NCBI GenBank assembly: GCA_025358295.1
Contig: JANYJY010000029.1
Location: 52,832-116,831, forward strand
Direction of reading: 5' to 3'
Origin: Gammaproteobacteria bacterium
GTDB lineage: Bacteria; Pseudomonadota; Gammaproteobacteria; Steroidobacterales; Steroidobacteraceae
DNA length: 64,000 nt
In this document: piece by piece, positions 25,879-33,633 of the stretch
Numbering within the stretch: the stretch's first letter is position 1
Layout of the letters: the number at the start of each line of letters is the position of its first letter
Notes under the pieces: generated by a model
Database searches by the model: none
The model's input: only the letters and a program-made list of their open reading frames with translations
What the model was told of the DNA's origin: nothing
Position numbers and translations under genes: made by a program

Positions 25879-26862
25879 ATGCTCCTGCCACGGCGCTCAC
25901 GCGTCGCGCTCCGCGCTGGAGCCATTGCGGTCGTGGCCGCGCTCCTCTGCTCGGGCATCGAGCCGGCTCATGCCGAGGAGTTTTTCGCGACGCGGGATCA
26001 GAACCCCTTGTTGCGGGGGTTCTATCTACCTCTGCCCAGCGACGCCCAGGCCGGCGCCGCCGCGACTCTGTCGGCGACGCTGCTGGTCAGCAATACGCTC
26101 AATGTGGAGAGGACCGCGCATGAAAGCTTGTTCGTCGATGGCGAAAGCACGGCACTCGACCTCAGTTATGAAAATGCCCTGTCGCGGCACTGGCGTTACC
26201 GACTATCAGTGCCCATCGTCCACGACAGCGGCGGCGTGCTGGATTCGGTCATCGATACCTGGCACGAGATGTTGGGCTTTGCCCGAGGTTTTCGGCCGTT
26301 GTACCCCAAAAGGCAGATCGATTACGCCTACTCCGGACAGGGCAACATCACTCTCGATCATGCGCAGACCAGCGTCGGCGATATCGCGGCGGACGTCGGC
26401 TGGTATGCCATGGAAGACGCGCATCGAACCGTATCCATTTGGGGCGGGCTCAAGGCGCCGACCGGATCGGTAGCGGGCTTGACCAGCGATGGTGCCTGGG
26501 ACGGTGCCTTATGGGCGCACGGCGCGTTGCGGGGGCAAAAATGGCAGCTAGCCGCCGAACTCGGCATTGCACAGCCCTCCGGCGACGAGCTCTTTGCGGG
26601 AAACGCGCACCGCGCTTCGCAGTTCGCGCGATTTGCAGCGACGCGCGCGCTCGGCCCGCAGTGGTCGCTGCGGGCCCAACTCGACGGGCAAACCGGACGA
26701 GTCGCCGGCAGCCACCTGCGCTTCCTGGGTCCCAGCATGCAGCTGACTGTCGGCGGGGTTCGCCGCCTATATGGTCGATGGCGCCTCCAATTGGGATTCG
26801 CCGAGGACGTCGCAGTCAACACCGCTCCCGACATCACGTTCTTTCTTGGGATTCACGACTAA
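25879..26862 (+). CDS. DUF3187 family outer-membrane-like protein
   Basis: A 327-aa secreted protein with a signal peptide ending near AHAEE. The family start is RDQNPLLRGFYLPLP. The remainder has alternating amphipathic strands with aromatic ends (HWRYRLSVPIVHD, GRWRLQLGFAEDV) and ends GIHD, as expected for an outer-membrane beta-barrel. Function of DUF3187 is unknown. It lies 6 bp after the permease, so it may supply the outer-membrane part of the same export system, or merely share its transcript. Confidence 0.82.
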   Translation: MLLPRRSRVALRAGAIAVVAALLCSGIEPAHAEEFFATRDQNPLLRGFYLPLPSDAQAGAAATLSATLLVSNTLNVERTAHESLFVDGESTALDLSYENALSRHWRYRLSVPIVHDSGGVLDSVIDTWHEMLGFARGFRPLYPKRQIDYAYSGQGNITLDHAQTSVGDIAADVGWYAMEDAHRTVSIWGGLKAPTGSVAGLTSDGAWDGALWAHGALRGQKWQLAAELGIAQPSGDELFAGNAHRASQFARFAATRALGPQWSLRAQLDGQTGRVAGSHLRFLGPSMQLTVGGVRRLYGRWRLQLGFAEDVAVNTAPDITFFLGIHD

Positions 26863-26914
26863 GCAGTGCAAAATAGCGCCCTAAGTTCGAAGTTACTGAT
26901 TCGAAGGAGCGCCG

Positions 26915-27397
26915 ATGTACAAGACCAAGATTGATCTCTCCGAAAAAACCCGCCGCAACACCATCGCCATTCTCAATGATCGACTGGCCGACGCGATTGA
27001 CCTGCAGAGCCAGGTCAAGCAAGCGCACTGGAATGTGAAGGGTCCGAATTTCATCGCCCTGCATGAATTGTTCGACAAGATCTCGGATCTGGTGCTCGAA
27101 CAAATCGACGAGATCGCCGAACGCGTGACCAGCTTGGGAGGCACGGCCGAAGGCACCGTTGCAGTCGCCGCCAAGCGCAGCAAGTTGAAGAACTATCCGC
27201 TGAGCATCACTGCGGGCAAGGATCATCTGTTCTATTTATCCACACAGTTATCGGTATTCGGTAAGGCCGTGCGGGTTGCCATCGACGACACCGGTAAGCT
27301 GGGCGATGCGGATACCGCGGATCTGTTCACCGGTATCTCCCGCGATGTCGACAAATACCTGTGGTTCCTCGAAGCGCATCTGCAAGAGAAAGCTTGA
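26915..27397 (+). CDS. dps: DNA starvation/stationary phase protection protein Dps
   Basis: A 160-aa ferritin-like protein that oxidises and stores iron using peroxide and shields DNA. The dinuclear ferroxidase residues at the subunit interface are all present with the exact family spacing: H38, H50, D54, D65 and E69. A GAAGGAG box sits 7 nt before the ATG. The N-terminal tail is short with few lysines, so strong DNA binding through the tail is uncertain. The stop overlaps the next ATG as TGATG (27395-27399). Confidence 0.96.
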   Translation: MYKTKIDLSEKTRRNTIAILNDRLADAIDLQSQVKQAHWNVKGPNFIALHELFDKISDLVLEQIDEIAERVTSLGGTAEGTVAVAAKRSKLKNYPLSITAGKDHLFYLSTQLSVFGKAVRVAIDDTGKLGDADTADLFTGISRDVDKYLWFLEAHLQEKA

Positions 27398-28023
27398 TGG
27401 CCGAATCTGCACCGGGCGACAGGCCGGAGCCGGGCCTCGAATCGGCTCTCGCCACATTGCGCGGATTGCTCACGGCGGGAGAGACCTTGGAAGCATGGGC
27501 GGTCCAGCGTCGTTTGTTTGCGCTGAACCATCGCCGGACTTGCATCGCCGCCACCAGCGGCCGGTTCATATCGCTCAAGCGCCGCCTGCTCGGGGGCTAT
27601 GACTCGGCCGATATTCGCTGGCAGGATCTCAAGGAAACGCGCATCAGCGCCGGCATTCTCGCGGCCGACCTCACACTGGTCGCACAGAGCAGCTCGGATC
27701 TGAATATCGGTTCTGAGGTGAATCGCGTTTGGACCTTCACCGGATTGCGCAAGGATCAGGCGCAGGGCCTGTACCGAATCTGCCAGCAGCACGATCAGGT
27801 GTGGCGCGAGAAGCGCCGCATTAGAGAGCTCGAGGAGTTGCGCGCGAAATCGGGCGGCGTACAGATCGGCAGCGGCCAATCCGCTTATTCGGGAGCGGAA
27901 GTTGCCGGAACGGAATCCGAAGCAGCGCGACGCCTGCGGCAGGCACACGAAATGCTGGAAGCCAAACTCATCAGCGACTCTGAATTCGAATCCATCAAAG
28001 CCCGAATCGTATCGGGCTTATGA
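27397..28023 (+). CDS. PH-like and SHOCT domain protein
   Basis: A 208-aa cytosolic protein. Residues about 30-125 look like a bacterial PH domain (LFALNHRRTCIAATSGRFI, RWQDLKETRIS, WTFTGLRKDQAQGLYR). A charged helical linker follows, and the last 33 residues (RRLRQAHEMLEAKLISDSE to IKARIVSGL) match the SHOCT short C-terminal domain, thought to mediate oligomerisation. The ATG overlaps the dps stop, so it is coupled to Dps. Its role is unknown; an in-frame GTG 36 nt earlier is inside dps and unlikely. Confidence 0.75.
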   Translation: MAESAPGDRPEPGLESALATLRGLLTAGETLEAWAVQRRLFALNHRRTCIAATSGRFISLKRRLLGGYDSADIRWQDLKETRISAGILAADLTLVAQSSSDLNIGSEVNRVWTFTGLRKDQAQGLYRICQQHDQVWREKRRIRELEELRAKSGGVQIGSGQSAYSGAEVAGTESEAARRLRQAHEMLEAKLISDSEFESIKARIVSGL

Positions 28024-28037
28024 ACCCACGGGGGAGG

Positions 28038-28067
28038 GCGTCGCGCTCCCACTCCGGCGCGAGACGC
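28038..28067. terminator. GC-rich hairpin between convergent genes
   Basis: GCGTC-GCGC pairs with GCGC-GACGC across a 10-nt loop with a 2-nt bulge. It lies in the 43-bp gap between the convergent SHOCT and FAD-oxidase genes and could stop transcription in both directions, though no U-run follows on either strand. Confidence 0.4.
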
Positions 28068-29425
28068 TAGCCCAATAGGTAGGCGAAGTAGCTATTGCGC
28101 AGTCGATTGAGCGGATCGGTTCGTTGGCGCAGCGCCCGGAACAACTTGACGCGCTCGCCGAACGATTTGGTCACGTGCTCCAGCTGCAAGGCACGTGTCT
28201 GATTGAACGTCGGTGTGCCGTTCAGCGCCGACGCAAAATCGTTGAAATCGATCAGGAAGTCATCCCAGCCTTGATCCCCGGTTGACGACGGTTCAATAGT
28301 GAACATGGGCCCCGAGTAACTGGCGCTGAACAAGGAACCACGGTCCTGGTGCAGGCGGCTCGAGCCCGTCACGAGGTTGGACCGGTATCGATGTTCCTTG
28401 TAGTAGGACCGGCAGAACGCAAAGTACTCGGCCAATATCTTGGGATAATCGGCTTCGGGGAATGCCCACAGACTATAAGTGTGGCGCGCCTTCCATGATT
28501 CCTTCGGCATGTCGCGCATCCATTCATGCGCATACATCACCACGCCGCGCGTGTTGCGGTCGAGCGTTGCACGCAGTGCCCGCTGCACGCCGGAAAGCAT
28601 GACTGCGCGCAGACCCGGCGCCGCCAGCACGCTGCCGACGGTCGAGCCGAATGCCGGCAGCACATTGCGCATCACGGAATTGCGGATCTGCCAGATTCCG
28701 GACCGGCTGACGGAAGCTGATTCATCAAGGGTGCGGCGCTCGACAGTGATGCGGTCACTGAAGGGCGAGATGTGCAGCCGCAAGGCGCCAGGCGCTTTGA
28801 CAATCGATGCGAACCGCGCCGCGAATTCCTTGAGGGTGTGTACTTGGTAGTCGATCTTGACCGGCGTCAGCGGCCGCACGCGCATTACCACCTCGTGTAC
28901 CAGCCCCAAAAGCCCGAAGCTCGAGCGCAGCACGCGCATGAGGTCGCGCTCCCGCTCGGTGACGATCATTTGTTTGCCCTGCGGCGTGATCAATTTCAAT
29001 TCGGACACGCAGGACGACATTTGCGCCACCCCCGTCTCATAGGAGGCCTGAGGCAGTGTGGCGACGGCCAGTGCACCCACGGAAATTTGGCCCATCTCGG
29101 GCGTCAACGGCAGCTCAAGTCCACGCTCGGCCAGCGCATGCACCAAGGTACCCACGCGCACGCCGGCCTGGGCACGTACAAAGGTCTCACCGAATTCCAG
29201 GATCTTGTCGAGCGCTCCCGTGTCGACCGTGGTGCCGCCATCGCCGCCTACGCAGCGCGTTTGCGAGTAATCCGCCCCCACCATGCGGATCGGGGTCGGG
29301 TAGCTTTTGGTCTTATTTAGAATGGCTGGAAGATCCTCGAAGCGCTTTAGCTTGAGAACCAGCCGCGGGCGGCGAAAAATGCCCGAAGAGTCCGCACCAG
29401 GCGAACGCGTCACTTTACTTACCAT
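28067..29425 (-). CDS. FAD-linked oxidase, arabinonolactone-oxidase-like, under riboswitch control
   Basis: A 452-aa flavoprotein. The N-half is a PCMH-type FAD-binding domain (PTPIRMVGADYSQT, VRAQAGVRVGTLVHALAERG, QISVGALAVATL, SSFGLLGLVHEVVMRV) and the C-half resembles the D-arabinono-1,4-lactone oxidase domain, ending DPLNRLRNSYFAYLLG. The motif that in sugar-lactone oxidases reads GxGHS is GADYS here, so the histidine used for covalent FAD is missing. The substrate is unknown. The ATG at 29425 has GGGGGGAAG 5 nt upstream. The leader contains a c-di-GMP-I aptamer and a run of C complementary to the ribosome site. No signal peptide is visible. Confidence 0.85.
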   Translation of the reverse strand: MVSKVTRSPGADSSGIFRRPRLVLKLKRFEDLPAILNKTKSYPTPIRMVGADYSQTRCVGGDGGTTVDTGALDKILEFGETFVRAQAGVRVGTLVHALAERGLELPLTPEMGQISVGALAVATLPQASYETGVAQMSSCVSELKLITPQGKQMIVTERERDLMRVLRSSFGLLGLVHEVVMRVRPLTPVKIDYQVHTLKEFAARFASIVKAPGALRLHISPFSDRITVERRTLDESASVSRSGIWQIRNSVMRNVLPAFGSTVGSVLAAPGLRAVMLSGVQRALRATLDRNTRGVVMYAHEWMRDMPKESWKARHTYSLWAFPEADYPKILAEYFAFCRSYYKEHRYRSNLVTGSSRLHQDRGSLFSASYSGPMFTIEPSSTGDQGWDDFLIDFNDFASALNGTPTFNQTRALQLEHVTKSFGERVKLFRALRQRTDPLNRLRNSYFAYLLG

Positions 29426-29431
29426 AATCTT

Positions 29432-29470
29432 CCCCCCGGAAGAGCTGAAAAAAAACACTGCTGTGGGGGG
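29432..29470 (-). promoter_or_regulatory. Candidate expression platform: C6 run opposite the ribosome site
   Basis: On the minus strand CCCCCC (29470-29465) is followed by a U8 run (29455-29448) and then GGGGGG of the ribosome site (29437-29432), so the C-run could pair with and hide the Shine-Dalgarno sequence. A 7-bp hairpin (CAAAACC/GGTTTTG, 29475-29492) lies just upstream. CTTCC and GGAAG can also form a local stem that exposes GGGG. Which fold follows ligand binding is inference. Confidence 0.45.
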
Positions 29471-29510
29471 TTCGCAAAACCGGATGGTTTTGGAGTGTGC
29501 GTATTGCACC

Positions 29511-29609
29511 TGGTACTGGCGACCCCGCTATCGTCGGACTTCCCTTTGGAAGCCCCTTAGACCGGTGGTTTTGCGTCCCCACCTTTCGGCGGGTTTGCCC
29601 TTAAACAGC
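29511..29609 (-). promoter_or_regulatory. Cyclic di-GMP-I (GEMM-I) riboswitch aptamer
   Basis: Read on the minus strand, the leader carries the ordered GEMM-I elements: AGGGCAAACC, a stem CGCC/GGTG closed by a GAAA tetraloop, GGGACGCAAAACC, ACCGGTCTAA, a variable hairpin with arms CTTCC and GGAAG, and GATAGCGGGGTCGCC. These match the published Vibrio cholerae Vc2 aptamer element by element, including the tetraloop and its receptor strand. It begins at the predicted transcription start and ends about 85 nt before the ATG of the FAD-linked oxidase. Ligand assignment rests on family knowledge. Confidence 0.9.
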
Positions 29610-29615
29610 TCCTTT

Positions 29616-29645
29616 ACTATGCGATGGATACGCCGTTCATGTAAA
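29616..29645 (-). promoter_or_regulatory. Predicted sigma-70 promoter for the riboswitch transcript
   Basis: On the minus strand TTTACA (29645-29640) and CATAGT (29621-29616) are 18 bp apart, a fair match to -35 and -10 boxes. Initiation about 7 nt later, near G29609, would place the riboswitch at the very 5' end of the RNA. Confidence 0.5.
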
Positions 29646-29654
29646 GCGCTATTT

Positions 29655-31637
29655 TTAACCCATCAGCAGCAGGGTTTCGGCGTGCTCAACCGCCTCCGGG
29701 GTGCCGCAGACGACCACCACATCCCCTTCCTTGAACAGGGTGTCCGGACTGGGCTCACGCCCGACGATGCCGTCGCGGCGCACCGCGCTGACCACCGCCC
29801 GCGAGCCGCGCGCCGCCAACTCCGCAATGCTGCGCCCCACCGCCCAGGCCTGCGGCGGGAGGATGACGCTGTGCAGTTCTTCGCGAAAGGCGTGACTCTG
29901 ATCCAGGTGTTCGGCATCCGCGCCGCGAAAGTACTGGCGCAACATGCTGTAACGATGGTTGCGAATGTCGTTGACCGTGCGAATCACGCGGGGCACCGGC
30001 AGCTTCAACAGCAGCAACAAGTGCGACAACAACATGAGACTGGCTTCGAATGTTTCCGGCACCACCTCGGTTGCGCCGGCCGCCTGCAACTGTTCGAGCT
30101 TGGTGTCGTCCTGCGTGCGCACCAGAATCGGCACATCGGTGCGCAGCTCCCGAACCGAATGCAGGATGCGCAGCGCCACTTCCGGGTTGGCAAAAGTGAT
30201 GACCACGCAGCTGGCGTGCGCCAGCCCGACGTTCTCCAACACCTTGACCTGACCGGCATCCCCATAAATGACCGGATCCCCGGCCTGTCTGCCGACGCGA
30301 ATCCGATATGGATCCAGGTCAAGAGCTATGTATTCGAAACCCGTTTGCTCGAGTACCCGCGCAATGTTCTGACCGACTCGGCCGAAGCCGCAAATGACAA
30401 TGTGTTCGCGTTCCGCGACCGCCAGGGTGGCCTGCGTTTCGCGCATGGTCTCGGTGCGCGGCGGCCCTGATTCGCCGAGCAGCGCGCGAGTGATGCGTCG
30501 ATTGTGTCTTATGAGAAGGGGGGAGAGCACCATGCTGAGAACGGTGGCGGCCAGCAGCGGTTGCACGATGGCAGGGTCGAGCAGCTCACGCCTCAACAGC
30601 AGAGTTAACAGAGCAAAGCCGAACTCCCCGCCCTGGCTTACCACGACGCCGGTTCGCAAGGCTTTGAACCAGCTGTGCGTCGCCGGCTTTGCCGCCAACG
30701 CCACTATTGCTGCCTTGAGAACCAACATGCCGGCCAGGATTGCCGCGACCAGCGGAAAATTCCGCAGCAATAATCCGACGTCGAGCAGCATTCCGACCGT
30801 AATGAAGAACAAGCCGAGCAACACTTCACGATACGATCGAATGGTCGCCTCGATCTGGTGCCGAAATTCGGTTTCCGCGAGCATCATGCCGGCCAGGAAG
30901 GCGCCGAGCGCGAGCGACAATCCCACGGCGTGCGTCGCCCAAGCCGAGGCCAACACAGCCAGCAGCACCGCGAGTGAAAACAACTCCGCGGAGCGCACCG
31001 CGGCGATGCTGAGGAACAGCGGCCGTAGCAACCAACGGCCGGCGGCGAGTACCATGAACAGCGCCAGAAGGGCGAAGCCGATGGCGCCCACGATGTGTTT
31101 GGCGTCGGTCGTCTGTCCTCCGCTTACCACGGAAACCAGGGCGAGAAACAGCGGAAAACTCAGATCCTGAAACAAACAGATCGCCACGGCGAGCCGGCCA
31201 TGAGTCCGATTGTTCTCTGACTGTTCGGTGAGCTGCGAAATGATGATGGCCGTAGAGGACATGGCCACGGCGCCACCGATCACCACGGCCACCGCGGGGA
31301 CGATATCGAACAAGAGTACGGCGCCGGCCGCGACGATTCCGGTGGTGATCAGCACTTGAGCACCGCCGACGCCGAGCACTTCCCAACGCATCGCCACCAG
31401 GCGCGGCAGCGAGAACTCCAGTCCCAGGGTGAATACCAGGAACACCACGCCGAAGTCGGCGAGCAAGTGTGTGGTCTCGTTGTCTGCTGCCAGGGCAAAG
31501 GCGTGCGGGCCGAGCAGCATTCCCACCGCGAGATATCCCACTATCGCGGGCAATTTCAATTTGCGCACGCCGGCGACGACGCATACCGATGCGGTCAGCA
31601 AAAGCAGGATTTGCAGCAGCGGATCGTTCTGTACCAC
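29655..31637 (-). CDS. CPA2 monovalent cation:proton antiporter with TrkA domains (KefB/KefC-like)
   Basis: A 660-aa potassium or sodium/proton antiporter. Twelve or so membrane helices fill residues 1-385, including the ALGAFLAGMMLAETEFRHQIE segment. A cytosolic TrkA-N domain follows (IVICGFGRVGQNIARVLEQ, with GDA of the NAD-binding fold), and a TrkA-C domain covers the last 90 residues (ILPPQAWAVGRSIAELA, LFKEGDVVVVCG). The frame is open upstream to 31769, but that part overlaps the divergent STAS-MlaE gene; I use GTG 31637, which gives the usual short N-terminus before the first helix. Cofactor and ion specificity are not readable. The next transcript, with the riboswitch, starts just after its stop. 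Confidence 0.9.
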   Translation of the reverse strand: MVQNDPLLQILLLLTASVCVVAGVRKLKLPAIVGYLAVGMLLGPHAFALAADNETTHLLADFGVVFLVFTLGLEFSLPRLVAMRWEVLGVGGAQVLITTGIVAAGAVLLFDIVPAVAVVIGGAVAMSSTAIIISQLTEQSENNRTHGRLAVAICLFQDLSFPLFLALVSVVSGGQTTDAKHIVGAIGFALLALFMVLAAGRWLLRPLFLSIAAVRSAELFSLAVLLAVLASAWATHAVGLSLALGAFLAGMMLAETEFRHQIEATIRSYREVLLGLFFITVGMLLDVGLLLRNFPLVAAILAGMLVLKAAIVALAAKPATHSWFKALRTGVVVSQGGEFGFALLTLLLRRELLDPAIVQPLLAATVLSMVLSPLLIRHNRRITRALLGESGPPRTETMRETQATLAVAEREHIVICGFGRVGQNIARVLEQTGFEYIALDLDPYRIRVGRQAGDPVIYGDAGQVKVLENVGLAHASCVVITFANPEVALRILHSVRELRTDVPILVRTQDDTKLEQLQAAGATEVVPETFEASLMLLSHLLLLLKLPVPRVIRTVNDIRNHRYSMLRQYFRGADAEHLDQSHAFREELHSVILPPQAWAVGRSIAELAARGSRAVVSAVRRDGIVGREPSPDTLFKEGDVVVVCGTPEAVEHAETLLLMG

Positions 31638-31687
31638 GTCTTTGAACTCAGGCTCAGCAGAAGCGCATTGCCTGCTAGCATATAGAG

Positions 31688-32824
31688 ATGAGTGCAAGAA
31701 TGACTGCCCCATTGGCGCTCGAGGGAGTGGGCGAGAGTTGGCGGCTTCGCCTGAACGGCGATTGGTCATTGGCAGCCTTGGCGCGCATCGAGGTCCAACT
31801 GAAAAGCCTGCCTGACAATCTCAAGGGCACACTGGTTTGCGATTGGTCCGGCGCCAAGTCGCCCGGCATCGGACCATCCTGGGCATTGCTGACGCGGCTG
31901 GCCGAACTGGGCGCGCAGCACTTGGATGTGCAGCACACCGGCGATCCGCCGCACTATTTGGAATTTCTGCAGAAACTGAAGACGGAGCGTCACTCGACCA
32001 TGGCTGCGCCCGGTACCGCGCCCAGCCTGGAAAAATCCGTCGGAAAATTGGGCCGCTGGGCGGTGTTTCAGGGCAGCGAAGTACGGGCAGTCATCGGTTT
32101 TTTCGGACGCATTGTCACGGTGCTCGCCGAGGCGTTTTCGCGGCCGCGGGCACTTCGCATCTCCTCGCTGGCGCGGCATATCAACGAAACCGGCATCACC
32201 GCCATTCCTATCGTCTGTCTGATTGCATTTCTGATCAGCGTCATCGTGGCCTATCTGGGGGCGCAACAGCTGGGCCGGTTCGGCGCCGACATCTTTGTCG
32301 TCGATCTCGTGACTATTTCCGTGCTGCGGGAAATGGGGGTGCTTTTGACCGCCATCATCGTGGCCGGGAGGTCCGGAAGCGCCTTTGCCGCCGAGATCGG
32401 TGTGATGCAGCTGAACGAGGAAACCGACGCATTGCGCGCCATGGGCATGAACCCTATCGAACTGCTGGTCGTTCCCCGGGTGATTGCACTGACGATCGCT
32501 CTGCCTCTGCTCACGGTGATCGCGGATGCCATGGGGCTGGCCGGCGGCGGCCTGTTGTCATTGCTGAATTTGCATATCCCCTTGCTGCAATTCATCAATC
32601 GGCTGCGCGAATCGCTGTCCCCGACGACTTTCTGGGCGGGTTTGATCAAAGCGCCCGTGTTCGCCGTACTGATTTCCATGGTCGGCACCTACCGGGGAAT
32701 GCAGGTGCGCGATTCTGCCCGCGAACTTGGACGCTTGACCACGGTTGCTGTCGTGCAATCCATTTTTCTGGTGATTCTGGCGGATGCGCTGTTCGCCATT
32801 CTATTCGTGCAAATCGACTTTTGA
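31688..32824 (+). CDS. MlaE-type ABC permease with N-terminal STAS domain
   Basis: A 378-aa fused permease for phospholipid or other hydrophobic substrate transport. Residues 1-105 form a STAS domain, the role played by a separate MlaB protein in E. coli (LRLNGDWSLAALARIEVQL, LVCDWSGAKSPGIGPSWALL). The usual STAS serine-containing loop is partly changed. Residues 150-378 are MlaE, with the conserved GRSGSAFAAEIGVMQLNEETDAL cytosolic loop shown in part and about five helices. Its stop overlaps the ATPase start as TGATG. This is the first gene of a four-gene MCE operon. Confidence 0.93.
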   Translation: MSARMTAPLALEGVGESWRLRLNGDWSLAALARIEVQLKSLPDNLKGTLVCDWSGAKSPGIGPSWALLTRLAELGAQHLDVQHTGDPPHYLEFLQKLKTERHSTMAAPGTAPSLEKSVGKLGRWAVFQGSEVRAVIGFFGRIVTVLAEAFSRPRALRISSLARHINETGITAIPIVCLIAFLISVIVAYLGAQQLGRFGADIFVVDLVTISVLREMGVLLTAIIVAGRSGSAFAAEIGVMQLNEETDALRAMGMNPIELLVVPRVIALTIALPLLTVIADAMGLAGGGLLSLLNLHIPLLQFINRLRESLSPTTFWAGLIKAPVFAVLISMVGTYRGMQVRDSARELGRLTTVAVVQSIFLVILADALFAILFVQIDF

Positions 32825-33633
32825 TGCCGCAGCTCAGTGCAACACCGATTATTCGCGTACGCGGGCTCGTCAGCCGCTTCGGGGCGCAGGTCGTCCATGA
32901 CGGGCTCGACATGGACGTTCAGGCCAATGAGATCTTCGGTATCGTCGGCGGCTCGGGAACCGGCAAGTCCGTATTGTTGCGTACGATATTGGGGTTGCGG
33001 GTGCCCGATGGCGGCAGCGTCGAATTGCATGGCAAGGATGTACAGCAGCTGGCGGCCGCCGATCGCACTGCTCTGGTGCAAAGCTATGGGGTGACATTTC
33101 AGAACGGCGCACTCATCAGCTCCTTGACCGTTGCCCAGAACATTCAATTGCCGCTGCGCGAATATTTTCCGGCGTCCGAGAAGACCCTGAACGAATTGGC
33201 GGAATTGAATCTGGCTTTGGTGGGACTGACGCCGGACGCCGGGCCGAAGTATCCGTCCCAATTATCCGGCGGCATGATCAAGCGCGCCGCCCTGGCGCGG
33301 GCGCTCAGCCTCGAACCGAAGCTCCTATTCCTGGACGAACCCACTGCGGGCCTGGACCCTATATCCGCCGCGGCCTTCGATGAGCTACTGTTATACCTTC
33401 ATTCCCAACTGCGGCTCACCGTGGTCATGATCACCCACGACTTGGACACCCTGTTTCGGACCTGCAGCCGAGTCGGGGTCATCGTGGACGGGCGCATGAT
33501 TACCGATACCTTGGACGGAATGCTGCAGAACCAAAATCCGTGGATTCACGAGTATTTTCATGGGCAGCGGGCGCGGGCTGCGGGGGTGCCGGCCGCCGGT
33601 ACGCCGGCCGCAGCCAAGGACAGCCGTGGATAG
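32824..33633 (+). CDS. MlaF-type ABC ATPase
   Basis: A 269-aa ATPase that powers the MCE lipid transporter. Walker A is GGSGTGKSV, the signature is QLSGGMIKRAAL, Walker B is LLFLDEPTAGLD, and the switch His is in ITHDLDTL. The SGGM variant of the signature is characteristic of MlaF/MkL proteins. The last 25 residues are Ala/Pro-rich and look disordered. Its ATG overlaps the permease stop (TGATG), and the MCE-protein gene starts within its last 8 bases. Confidence 0.95.
   Translation: MPQLSATPIIRVRGLVSRFGAQVVHDGLDMDVQANEIFGIVGGSGTGKSVLLRTILGLRVPDGGSVELHGKDVQQLAAADRTALVQSYGVTFQNGALISSLTVAQNIQLPLREYFPASEKTLNELAELNLALVGLTPDAGPKYPSQLSGGMIKRAALARALSLEPKLLFLDEPTAGLDPISAAAFDELLLYLHSQLRLTVVMITHDLDTLFRTCSRVGVIVDGRMITDTLDGMLQNQNPWIHEYFHGQRARAAGVPAAGTPAAAKDSRG

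Noticed and set aside
31638..31769. Extended start of the CPA2 antiporter
   Set aside because: It would overlap the start of the divergent STAS-MlaE gene and adds a polar 44-residue leader not typical of the family.
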